This document shows, piece by piece, positions 9,675 through 17,619 of a stretch of 43,110 nt of DNA; the stretch's first letter is position 1, and each line of letters starts with the position of its first letter. Below the pieces are notes generated by a model. It was not told where the DNA came from. It saw nothing but the letters and a program-made list of their open reading frames with translations, and searched no databases. The DNA is from an uncultured Myxococcales bacterium (GTDB taxonomy: Bacteria > Myxococcota_A > Bradymonadia > UBA7976 > VGTA01). Both the position numbers and the translations under genes were made by a program. The stretch lies in assembly GCA_937146725.1 (NCBI GenBank), contig CAKZRU010000059.1, positions 1 through 43,110 of the forward strand, in the 5' to 3' direction.

Positions 9675-11534
9675 TCATCTTTGAGGTCTATAATACAGGA
9701 CTCTCAAGTAAAGGAGTGCCATGAATAGAAGTAAGAAAGTGGAAGAATGAGTTTTGGTGCTTTGACAACCTGAGGATGCGTTTGCAGAACTTTCTGAATT
9801 AACGTTATGTGTATCCAAGCACATGAGTTCTTGTTGGTCTGCCTCGCTGAAACAACTTCCCCAATCAGACCAACGACATTGATCATTGCACACCTTTCGA
9901 TGAGTTCCACCGGTACAGCAACCTTCCACTTCGATCGCACCAGGCTGACATTCTGACATATCCAAGCAATTGCTCCAAGTGCCCCAAGTGGAGTCATCTT
10001 GACAGGTTCTGATCTTAAAGTCACAACCTCCACAGCTTTCTTCATCAGTCTCACCCACAGTACATTCACCCGACGGATTTGGCTCTGGCTCTGGCTCAGT
10101 ACCAGCCGGTTCTTCGACAGGCTCTTCTACAATAGGTTCGCCATTATCTTGGCCTTCTGCGCCTGCTTGAGTGGGAACGGGAGGCCTCATATTAGAGTCA
10201 TTAACCCAAACACCAGACAGATCCACGATTAAGTTGGAACGTGAGAAAGAGTAAATACAAAGCTTTCCTTCTTGGTTAACAGGCGTTGTGACAGCCGCTG
10301 CAATAACCTCGCCTCCAACAAAATTAATTGAGGACGTATTTGGAACCACATCTCCACAAGGGAAAGTGGTCATAAAGCCTTGTTCATCTGTATCAAGCGA
10401 GGTGAGATTCACTGTAGCTGCCCAAATATTACTCGGCATGCCTCCTAAGTCTTGTAAAGGAATCTCAATCGTTTGAGTTTCACCTAAGCGACCTGTGTAA
10501 TAGCTGTTAGGAGAGCGAGTGTCTACAACACGAACAGGGGTGACGGCTTGATAACTTAATTCTCCCGAGGCCGAGAAATATCCTGTCACATCGACTAGTA
10601 CGTCGGTAGACCCATAAGAGTAAATACAGATCTTACCCTGTCCTAGTTTGGTCACAACCGTGTTTGCAATAGGATTGTTTGCTTTATAGTTTAGGTTGCT
10701 GGCGTTAGGTACTTCTTGACCGCAGGGGAAGGCTGTAAGAAAGCCATCATCAGCTTTTGGTACTGCGGTTAAGGTAAAGATAACCCCTTCGGCATCACCA
10801 GGAAGCTGAGGATTAACCTCCATTACGGCCTCGGAAAGAATAGGTTGATTGGCACGTGTATCCAAAACTCGGCGAGGAGTCACCGGAGTCAGTTTTAGTC
10901 CTGAATTACCAAAACTTGCCGCAACATCTGCAATGGCATGAACCGGCGTATAGGCTTCAAAGGCAATACCTTCTGAGCCTTTCATAATCGCAACAGAGTT
11001 TGCCTTTACGTCATTTGCTGAATAGTTAATGTTAGAAACATCAGGCATAGCATTACCGGCACTATAAACCGTTGAAAAACCGCTATCAGCGCCTGAAATA
11101 ACCGTGAAGTTGAGCCATAAACCATCGCTGTCTGGGAAGGCGGACCAATCGTTGAAGATATTTGGTCCATTGGTGCCCAAGGTACCACTTCGACTCCCAT
11201 TACTTCTAAGTAATTGAGTACTTTGTTGATCTTGGCGTGTATCAAATATTCTTAAAGGGCTGTTGAGCAAGCTCACTTTTTTAGGAGAACCAATGGTTGA
11301 AACTTGTGGTAAGCGATTACTAGAGGTGAGCTGCGAGTTGGGATGTGGGTCATTTCTAGGTGTGCCACAGCGTGGTTCTCCACCATTCAAACATACACTC
11401 CCCAAAGCGGCACAGTCGGTTGAAGTACAATCACTGTTAGTGAGCTGACTGCCCACACAGGTTGCCTCACATTGACCATTAATAGCGCCACCAACAAAGA
11501 ATCCAGTTTGCTGATTTGCACCAGCAACGCTCAA
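9675..11534 (-). CDS. C-terminal part of interrupted M15-like lipoprotein: RVxDTR repeats, Cys module, sorting tail
   Basis: This is the distal part of a gene cut by a TGA at 11661-11663. The frame is open right up to that stop, and the TTG at 11534 is only the first possible start codon; there is no signal peptide. It begins just after the last M15-like motif. It then has a Cys-rich stretch, three RVxDTR-type beta repeats (LRIFDTR, RRVLDTR, VRVVDTR) homologous to those in the downstream neighbour, a Pro/Glu linker, a TSP1-like Cys module (about 500-560) and a tail with Gly589-Cys590, a hydrophobic helix and Arg residues. Alone it would stay in the cytoplasm, so it is meaningful only if the TGA is read through, is a sequencing error, or marks a recent pseudogene. 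Confidence 0.75.
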   Translation of the reverse strand: MSVAGANQQTGFFVGGAINGQCEATCVGSQLTNSDCTSTDCAALGSVCLNGGEPRCGTPRNDPHPNSQLTSSNRLPQVSTIGSPKKVSLLNSPLRIFDTRQDQQSTQLLRSNGSRSGTLGTNGPNIFNDWSAFPDSDGLWLNFTVISGADSGFSTVYSAGNAMPDVSNINYSANDVKANSVAIMKGSEGIAFEAYTPVHAIADVAASFGNSGLKLTPVTPRRVLDTRANQPILSEAVMEVNPQLPGDAEGVIFTLTAVPKADDGFLTAFPCGQEVPNASNLNYKANNPIANTVVTKLGQGKICIYSYGSTDVLVDVTGYFSASGELSYQAVTPVRVVDTRSPNSYYTGRLGETQTIEIPLQDLGGMPSNIWAATVNLTSLDTDEQGFMTTFPCGDVVPNTSSINFVGGEVIAAAVTTPVNQEGKLCIYSFSRSNLIVDLSGVWVNDSNMRPPVPTQAGAEGQDNGEPIVEEPVEEPAGTEPEPEPNPSGECTVGETDEESCGGCDFKIRTCQDDSTWGTWSNCLDMSECQPGAIEVEGCCTGGTHRKVCNDQCRWSDWGSCFSEADQQELMCLDTHNVNSESSANASSGCQSTKTHSSTFLLLFMALLYLRVLYYRPQR

Positions 11535-11663
11535 TTCAATATGAATATGGTCGATATGAGGTGAAGAATTAGGACCTAAAAGACCAAAACCGTTTTGACC
11601 GTTCCAAAAAGTTTGATCCCAAATGACTCTTTGAATACCAATAAACTCAGCATTTTCTACTCA
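11535..11663 (-). other. In-frame TGA splitting the M15-like peptidase domain
   Basis: Reading the minus strand through the TGA at 11661-11663 keeps the same frame. Residues 195-200 of the upstream part (DQIANW) are followed by the stop and then by VENAEFIGIQRVIWD, and 42 codons later by HIDHIHIEL, the expected distal zinc-binding His motif of M15-like enzymes. No frame change is needed. As I recall these families, the residue at the stop is usually Leu, and TTA to TGA is a single-base change. I see no obvious SECIS-like hairpin just after the TGA, so selenocysteine is unlikely. Confidence 0.8.
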
Positions 11664-12263
11664 CCAATTCGCAATTTGATCTCCAAGACCATTGTCGGCA
11701 TCACCGTTTTCAAGAGGGATGCCAATATCGATTGCACGACCTACTGCATGAACAGAAAGTTTTGGGACTGATAGGCGAGCACTATTTTGTCGACAGCAGT
11801 ACACACCATAATTTAATGCAAAGCTAAAACGACTTACAATATAGTCTTTAAGAGCTAAGGTGCCTGGATAGCCCGGAGAGCAAGCCGGATGAGTACATGA
11901 ACATTCAAAGGGATTATTTGATGAGCAACTTCCGTCAGGCTCAATCGCTGGAGCATTCACCACTGGAACAGATTGCGTAGCCGCAATTTCCAAAGTTCTT
12001 TGAGGTGCAGTCCATGGGCCGGCAACCGCTAAAGCATCCATTCGACTTTCTAGTTTCGCCTGTGAATCAAGACTCATTAAAAGAGGTTCATCTTCCGCCT
12101 CTTGTTCTAAGTTATGATTATGATGATCAAAGCGTGTTACAGCCTCGTTAGTTTCATCATGTAAATCTTCATTGCAGGATTGGAGAAGACAGATGTTAAG
12201 CAATAAAAACGAAGTTAAAACTCTTAACTTTACGGCGGGGCTAATGACAAAAAACTGATTCAT
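11661..12263 (-). CDS. N-terminal part of interrupted M15-like peptidase lipoprotein
   Basis: A lipoprotein signal ends at LLQSC (Cys30), followed by an acidic, His-containing linker and then the first half of a peptidase M15-like (D-Ala-D-Ala carboxypeptidase-type) domain. The proximal zinc motif is SVHAVGRAIDIG, with His172 and Asp179. The third ligand lies beyond the stop, in HIDHIHIEL. Characterised M15 enzymes cleave peptidoglycan cross-link or stem peptides in the periplasm; that role is inferred here. Joined with the downstream part the product would have about 862 residues. An upstream AAGGCGA could be the ribosome site. A possible -10 (TATAAT) lies at 12286-12291 on the minus strand without a convincing -35. 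Confidence 0.75.
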   Translation of the reverse strand: MNQFFVISPAVKLRVLTSFLLLNICLLQSCNEDLHDETNEAVTRFDHHNHNLEQEAEDEPLLMSLDSQAKLESRMDALAVAGPWTAPQRTLEIAATQSVPVVNAPAIEPDGSCSSNNPFECSCTHPACSPGYPGTLALKDYIVSRFSFALNYGVYCCRQNSARLSVPKLSVHAVGRAIDIGIPLENGDADNGLGDQIANW

Positions 12264-12490
12264 AAATAAGTCGCCTTATAATGACATTATATGGTTAAAA
12301 TTGTATTACGATTTTTGGTTTAACTAGAAGCGTAATGCATCATATTTTACATTCAACATAGGAAGTCAAGGAAGTAAATATTTTGAAATTGTTATTTAAT
12401 ATCGATATCATAGGCTTGTTTATGATGATTTATCAAGCGGAATGATAATGAGTAAAACGATCTTATTTAATCTATCAATATAACTTAAAC

Positions 12491-14137
12491 TTAACCATGC
12501 TTATTTTGATGTAAGTGTTTAATTTGAAACAATGATTTCTGTCTAAGGTAAAGAGTTGATTTAGCTAAATAGCTTAACAATAGGTAAATGAGGACATAGC
12601 CAAGATCTAAAAAACGATGTTTTTGCTGAGCACAGCTAGGGCCACCTACGGACTCAGGCTCAGGCGTTAATGAAAGCCCAAGTAAGTTTTCGGTATGTAT
12701 TGCTTCTTCAGCGATAGGATCAAAGCTTAATCTTTTAATGGTGGTTTGATCGAGACAGGCCTTGTTTATTCTCACTAAAAGTTGCTCACTTGGTTCAAGC
12801 TTGGCCCAGCCTAGCAAGAGCTTACTTTGGTTGTTTACTTGTTTTTGGTGACGCAATTTGATTAAGCCACTGAGTTCGATTTGATAGTCAAGGCTTTGGT
12901 TATTCTCAAGTTGTGCTGAGTCTAGTTCCAAGTAGATCGCATAAACCGTATCTTGGTTAGAGCGAAGTTGCCAAGTGATGGAACAATTCATCGGGTTTAA
13001 GCACTCTTGGTTAAGGATTTCCTCGCTTTCTTGAGGCTGATTGTCATTATTTTCGTTGCTACACTCCTGCCAAACACAAGCTTCATTGGCTGAATAGGTC
13101 ATGGGAAGACTATTTAGGACACAAGTGCCAAGGTTTTGTGGTGGAATGATTGTCATTGGTTCTTCCATTTCAACCGGAGGCTCAGTGCCGGCCATCTCAA
13201 CCGGAGGCTCCATTCCGGCCATTTCAACCGGAGGCTCTGTGCCGGCCATTTCAACCGGAGGCTCTGTGCCGGCCATTTCAACCGGAGGCTCCATGCCGGC
13301 CATTTCAACCGGAGGCTCCATGCCGGCCATTTCAACCGGAGGCTCCATGCCGGCCATTTCAACCGGTGGCTCCATGCCGGCCATTTCAACCGGAGGCTCA
13401 GTGCCGGCCATTTCTTCAAGAATGCACGCTCCCTCGCTTCTCTCGATAACGATATCTTCTCCGTAATAAAACTTAAGTATATTTTGATAAGTCATACCTG
13501 CATTAGATAGACATGAGGCGCCATTTTGAGATTTACAACCTCGATTATAAATATTTGCCGGATTAACCCAACCTATGCTTGATTGATTAATTTGGTCTCC
13601 ACTGAGCCCTTGATTATAAGTCACAAAGCGTTCTGTATTGTAGGGGTCTGGGTCAGAGCTATTTGCAATACACATAGGAGGCATGGGTCTTGCTCCAGCA
13701 ACATAAAATGCCGCAATGACCTCATTTTGATAGCTTAACACCTCACCCGAGGTTGCTTCAACAGCTTCATAGTGCTGTGGCCCTGGCTCGCGTCCACACG
13801 AATAGACTTGATCATTTTGACTGTCACCAATACTGCCATAAGCATTGAGTTTATAATAAAGATAACTGCGCGCTGCAACCGCCTGGGCCTTTAAGGCTTC
13901 CAATCCAGCCCCTCCATTTTCACAATTAATCACATGAGGAAGATAGTCGGCTTCGATATCAATCAATCCTCTATCACCAAACTCCATGTCACAGTATGCG
14001 GTGAGTGGACCATACAATGTACCTAATTTAGGAATTCGTGCATAAGGTCGAGGTTGGGTACCTTCACAGGCGCTTAGGCTAATCAGCACCAAGCACATCA
14101 TTAATTTTTGAGCAAGTTTGAAATCAAAAGTTATCAT
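12491..14137 (-). CDS. SpoIID-domain lipoprotein with minisatellite linker and sorting-like tail
   Basis: A lipoprotein signal (LSAC, Cys24) precedes a SpoIID/LytB domain at about residues 40-240. Family hallmarks are visible: YLPHVINCEN with Glu73 at the position of the catalytic Glu of SpoIID, EALKAQAVAARSY, QVYSCG and the TSGEVLSYQ segment. Characterised SpoIID is a lytic transglycosylase acting on denuded glycan strands, so peptidoglycan processing is the likely role. A spacer of 9-residue repeats (EMAGTEPPV/EMAGMEPPV) follows, then a beta-rich domain of unknown family with several Cys. The end has Ser501-Cys502, a hydrophobic helix and basic residues, like the other sorting tails here but with a longer extension. 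It is on the same strand as the M15-like gene, about 230 bases upstream of it. The ribosome site is weak. Confidence 0.85.
   Translation of the reverse strand: MITFDFKLAQKLMMCLVLISLSACEGTQPRPYARIPKLGTLYGPLTAYCDMEFGDRGLIDIEADYLPHVINCENGGAGLEALKAQAVAARSYLYYKLNAYGSIGDSQNDQVYSCGREPGPQHYEAVEATSGEVLSYQNEVIAAFYVAGARPMPPMCIANSSDPDPYNTERFVTYNQGLSGDQINQSSIGWVNPANIYNRGCKSQNGASCLSNAGMTYQNILKFYYGEDIVIERSEGACILEEMAGTEPPVEMAGMEPPVEMAGMEPPVEMAGMEPPVEMAGMEPPVEMAGTEPPVEMAGTEPPVEMAGMEPPVEMAGTEPPVEMEEPMTIIPPQNLGTCVLNSLPMTYSANEACVWQECSNENNDNQPQESEEILNQECLNPMNCSITWQLRSNQDTVYAIYLELDSAQLENNQSLDYQIELSGLIKLRHQKQVNNQSKLLLGWAKLEPSEQLLVRINKACLDQTTIKRLSFDPIAEEAIHTENLLGLSLTPEPESVGGPSCAQQKHRFLDLGYVLIYLLLSYLAKSTLYLRQKSLFQIKHLHQNKHG
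13165..13414 (-). repeat. 27-bp minisatellite encoding EMAG(T/M)EPPV
   Basis: About ten in-frame copies of a 27-bp unit encode a Pro/Glu linker. Copies differ mainly at one codon (Thr in copies 1, 7, 8 and 10, Met in the others) and are otherwise nearly identical at DNA level, so the array is probably young and variable in length. There are no unique spacers, so it is not a CRISPR array. Confidence 0.9.
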
Positions 14138-14325
14138 ATTAAATCATTACTCTGTAAGTGGTTGAGCTGTTCGTAAATTAAACTAAATACCTCTAGTCGT
14201 CTTATTATCGATATAAGTATATTCTTTGCGATTGATCGTATTCAGCTTGTCATTTATTTGACCAAGAGAGTAGAAGAATATAATCAACAATCAACTTCAT
14301 ACAGATCGTTTCTCATCTTTTTGGC

Positions 14326-15948
14326 CTACACCACCTGGCTACTTTCATTGAGTATACCCACCAACCACAGAGCATGCTGAACCATAAACTCTAAGCTGGT
14401 GAGTTCTTTTTCGCTTTCGGGTGAAAAGTATCCTGTACCAAGATTGGCGACCATAATGCCCCGATCTAAAAAGGGATCCACACCGGTACCGCCTCGAATT
14501 GGCAATACTTGTGCGTGTAAGCCAAGCTTTTTAGCGCTGTTGACGGCCCACGAAACAAGTTCTGGCGCTGCTTCCAAGCGCTGAGCCATGTTGTCGTACT
14601 GTCTAGACCACGAGAATGAAGCTTTAAGCCGAGGATTAAGTGTAACGCTTTGCTGCACATCTTTTGCTCGTTGCTCAAGTTGAGCAAGATCAAAGTCACG
14701 CAAACGCCAAGTAAGAGCCCATGAACCTTGTGCTTGATTTAAACTTAATTGCGCTGGATGACTATATCCTTCCCAACCTTTGGAGTCTTCGGCTAAAAGC
14801 GGATATTGATGGTCGCTTTCAAATAAGGTTTGCGCCAAGTAAGTGGCCATTGCCTCAAGGCTAGGGTCAGCTTTGATGACCTTTTGAGTTTCCCATTCGT
14901 CAAGTGAGAGAGAAGCTCCCTTTGGAATATGTGGTTTTACATATTGATTAAGAGCTTTGCGAAGTTCCATACCAGCCTCAAGATGCGGTGCCCACAAATA
15001 CAGGGTTCCATCACATTCTCGGTCGGCCGAGCCTTCATAAGTACATAAGCGTAGCCCATATTCTTTAACAGCTTCCCACAATTCAGCAAGCCAGCGAATG
15101 GCACTACGATGACCCTCTGCATGTGCGGTGGCTCCATGGGTATTAACGCCACCTAAGCTGAGTTTAAGTGGTACTCCGCTTGGTAAAGCTTCTAGGGCTA
15201 AACAAGGTACTGTTATCTCTGCTTTACCCGCAAAAAAATTAGCAATATTGACCTCAAAAGGCTCAATTCCATCCACTGTGTAGCCACGAACAATCCCTGC
15301 TTTTTTCAGTTTATCAGCAAGGCCAATCAGAGCATCATCTCGCCCAATTTCTTCATCCGGCCGGCCAATCAACCAAACCGGAGGCAAATCTAGGTCATCA
15401 AGTAAGCCCTGTGTTTGCTCCGAATTACTTAGCAAGGTGGCTAAAGACAGTAAATGCGTTAAACCAAGTTTATCATCAAGGCCAAATGGTGCATCCCCAA
15501 AGCCATGAATTATGTTATGGCCTAAGAACTGCTCTAAGCTAGGATAATGTTCTATATTTACTTTTAAATCTAAGTTTTTCTCAAACGCGATTGCGTCACC
15601 TTGCCAACTTGCGGTCTGGTTGAGTTTGGGCAGTGCAATCGTTCCATGAGCAGTATCAAGGTGAATCATCAATGCGATCGGTGCCAAATCAATGCCACGT
15701 CCTCTACCCGGATATTTCGCAATAATATTGGCAAACTCATCCACTTCTACCTGTGCTGCTAAAGACTCAAAACGACTTTTTAATCGTTGAGTAAGCTCAA
15801 CCTGACCTTGGCTACTTGGTACAGTATTTGAGTTTTCATCACTACAAGAGTGAACGGCAACAACCGTTTCAAGATGTTGTAGGGCTATTGGTTTTAACCA
15901 ATTAAATTGCTCTATTTCAAGATGTTCAATTGCAGTTGGCTTTGGCAT
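14326..15948 (-). CDS. M20-family metallopeptidase, peptidase T-like
   Basis: No signal peptide is present, so this is a cytoplasmic enzyme; peptidase T members release N-terminal residues from tripeptides. Visible motifs are HLD (His96, Asp98), GLDDKLG (Asp158/159), DEEIGR (Glu199, Glu200), YTVDG (Asp226), HGATAHAEG in the dimerisation lid domain and RGGTGVD near the C-terminus. At 540 residues it is longer than typical peptidase T (about 410). The C-terminal zinc-ligand His expected in a GxxxHGxHE-type segment after RGGT is not visible: the equivalent stretch reads GYFSPESEKE. Activity or metal content may therefore differ. A ribosome site AAGGA lies just upstream of the ATG. It is the first gene of the minus-strand run ending at 6912, but the 188-bp gap downstream leaves co-transcription uncertain. 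Confidence 0.85.
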   Translation of the reverse strand: MPKPTAIEHLEIEQFNWLKPIALQHLETVVAVHSCSDENSNTVPSSQGQVELTQRLKSRFESLAAQVEVDEFANIIAKYPGRGRGIDLAPIALMIHLDTAHGTIALPKLNQTASWQGDAIAFEKNLDLKVNIEHYPSLEQFLGHNIIHGFGDAPFGLDDKLGLTHLLSLATLLSNSEQTQGLLDDLDLPPVWLIGRPDEEIGRDDALIGLADKLKKAGIVRGYTVDGIEPFEVNIANFFAGKAEITVPCLALEALPSGVPLKLSLGGVNTHGATAHAEGHRSAIRWLAELWEAVKEYGLRLCTYEGSADRECDGTLYLWAPHLEAGMELRKALNQYVKPHIPKGASLSLDEWETQKVIKADPSLEAMATYLAQTLFESDHQYPLLAEDSKGWEGYSHPAQLSLNQAQGSWALTWRLRDFDLAQLEQRAKDVQQSVTLNPRLKASFSWSRQYDNMAQRLEAAPELVSWAVNSAKKLGLHAQVLPIRGGTGVDPFLDRGIMVANLGTGYFSPESEKELTSLEFMVQHALWLVGILNESSQVV

Positions 15949-16251
15949 GGTGATTCCTTAGTTTTTAATTAGAAGATGAGTGTGGGGATTCATCAACTTT
16001 TAGTCACATTTCTAAAAATATATAAGTTGATGACCTGCATAATAACATCAAGTCATACAGCTTAATAACCTAAGTTATATTCATGTGCCATTCGTTCATT
16101 ATGAGAAAATTCTCATCTTTGTTTTCATGTAAGTCTGATAGAGCTTGAGTATAAAAGACTCATCTTCTTGTTCTGTAAAAAGAACTGATTTGAGAGAGCC
16201 CCGATCCAGAAATAGTGTGTGGCATAGCGATCATTGGAAAGGTGATTTTGA
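15949..16251. other. Divergent intergenic region (303 bp)
   Basis: This lies between the minus-strand M20 peptidase gene and the plus-strand efflux operon, so it must carry both promoters. The only strong structure is the palindrome at 16101-16116. A partly similar TTTTCAT follows 12 bases after its second arm starts. I cannot assign -35/-10 boxes confidently. No RNA gene or small coding sequence is convincing. Confidence 0.6.
16101..16116. promoter_or_regulatory. Palindrome resembling a CusR/CopR box
   Basis: Two perfect 7-base arms, ATGAGAA and TTCTCAT, are separated by two bases. This is the architecture of the enterobacterial CusR/PcoR copper box (ATGACAA, two bases, TTGTCAT), with one base changed per arm. 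It lies 136 bases before the first gene of the metal-efflux operon, whose last two genes are an OmpR-type regulator and a kinase. I infer it is the operator for that regulator. A lone TTCTCAT half-site occurs at 21887-21893, before the regulator gene. Confidence 0.5.
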
Positions 16252-17619
16252 TTGATTAAGTACTTAAAATATAGAGTTTTATTTATTAAGATGGCTTTGG
16301 TGAGTTTGCTCATAACTCTCATGCTAGGCTCTTTAAGTATTGTTTCCAAGGTCTTAGCTCAACCAAGAATAGACTCACTCAATATTGGCTCAGAGCAAGA
16401 GTTGGAGAGAGTATTATCCTTATTGGCTGTTTATGATCAGCAAAAATATGATCAGGTCATTAAGCATGAAGTTCACGCTGCTCAAAGACTAAGCAAGATT
16501 AGAGTGAGCCAGATTCAGTCGATAGGCTTAAGTACTCAAGCACTTAAGGCAAGTACTAGTCAGCAGGCAGGCGATGAATTACAAACCTTAGTTAATATCA
16601 GTGTAATTCTTGGATCTGGCCCAAGACTTCAGGATATTGCTAATGCTGAACAACAAGAGCACACCCTGGCTGAACTTGAGCAGGAACGCTTAATTTTTAA
16701 AATGGATTTAGCGTCGTTATACACTGATTTATGGGAACAGCATGAAAAACTACTTCTTGTGGAAAAGGTGAATCAAGATTTAATCAATAGGTCAAAAATG
16801 ATTCTAAACGCTAAGGCTTTACCCCAGCTTGATCAACTAGACTTAGAAACATATCTGTCTAAGATTGCATTATTAGTAGAAGCTGAACATGTTAAATATG
16901 AGCATCTTTATGCAAAGAGCAAAAAGTATATGGGTAAGGTAAATGAAGAAATCTTAAGCTTACTTTCTCATGACCAGATTCTTTTTCAGCATGAACCTTC
17001 ACCTTGGCAAACTCTGATACAACATTTAGATCAGCATCCTATTCTCAACGCTCATAAAAAGAAGGTTAAGGCCCTACAAAGTCAAGCATTGGCAGTAGAA
17101 AAGAGTATGCCATGGCTTATGCAAATAGGAGGGGGGTTCACGACTTTAAATGATGGTCATTATGCCACAGGTGCATTAAGCATATCTGTACCGATCGGTG
17201 ATTCAGTTCAAGTAAAAGCAGAGGCGATCAGAAGCTATGCTCAAGCCGAAATCGGACGTCTAAAGCTAGCAAGTGTACAGGTTCAAAACTCTTTAAATGT
17301 ACATCATGAACATTGGCAGCATCTTTTTAAAAGAACCTTAGCGGTTAAAGACAAGCATTTACCTATGCTTAAAAAGCGAGAGCAACTTACCAGATCCGCT
17401 TTGTTTCAGCAGTATATCTCGTTAAATCGGTGGATATTGGCTTTGGAAGATCTTTTGGAGATTCAAAAAAATAACCTTGAGCAAAAAGCTCACCTTTGGA
17501 CTTCTCTTATCCATGCCAAGCTACTTCAGAACATGATGGGTACTAAGCAAAATAATCATATTTCTGAGTCATATTTGCCACTTGATTCTCTCAAAAACAC
17601 CAAAAACTATGGACATTGA
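16252..17619 (+). CDS. TolC-like outer-membrane factor of metal RND efflux system (CzcC/CusC type)
   Basis: First gene of a tripartite efflux operon; TolC-like factors form the outer-membrane and periplasmic exit duct. The product has an N-terminal export signal (hydrophobic core about 13-32, likely cleavage after VLAQ), then long helical, coiled-coil-prone segments (about 55-230 and 260-430) with a short beta-like stretch near 280-320, as in outer membrane efflux proteins. At 455 residues it has the usual length. Sequence identity to named members is not obvious, so assignment relies on helical pattern and operon position. The chosen start is TTG at 16252, preceded by GGAAAGGTG at good spacing; an ATG at 16291 would remove the basic N-region. 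The stop overlaps the next gene by 4 bases. Confidence 0.8.
   Translation: MIKYLKYRVLFIKMALVSLLITLMLGSLSIVSKVLAQPRIDSLNIGSEQELERVLSLLAVYDQQKYDQVIKHEVHAAQRLSKIRVSQIQSIGLSTQALKASTSQQAGDELQTLVNISVILGSGPRLQDIANAEQQEHTLAELEQERLIFKMDLASLYTDLWEQHEKLLLVEKVNQDLINRSKMILNAKALPQLDQLDLETYLSKIALLVEAEHVKYEHLYAKSKKYMGKVNEEILSLLSHDQILFQHEPSPWQTLIQHLDQHPILNAHKKKVKALQSQALAVEKSMPWLMQIGGGFTTLNDGHYATGALSISVPIGDSVQVKAEAIRSYAQAEIGRLKLASVQVQNSLNVHHEHWQHLFKRTLAVKDKHLPMLKKREQLTRSALFQQYISLNRWILALEDLLEIQKNNLEQKAHLWTSLIHAKLLQNMMGTKQNNHISESYLPLDSLKNTKNYGH

Noticed and set aside
11661..11663. TGA as selenocysteine
   Set aside because: The position is not expected to be Cys in the family, and no SECIS-like hairpin is evident directly downstream.
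13165..13414. CRISPR-like array
   Set aside because: Copies abut without unique spacers, encode a protein linker in frame, and no cas gene is nearby.
13101..13510. Open frames on the plus strand and in a second minus frame across the 27-bp repeat array
   Set aside because: A repeat unit divisible by three keeps all frames open; the products are simple repeats with no flanking coding signal.
16125..16349. Minus-strand 74-codon frame overlapping the efflux operon promoter
   Set aside because: It has no ribosome site or recognisable features, and it overlaps the start of the outer-membrane factor gene and the regulatory region.
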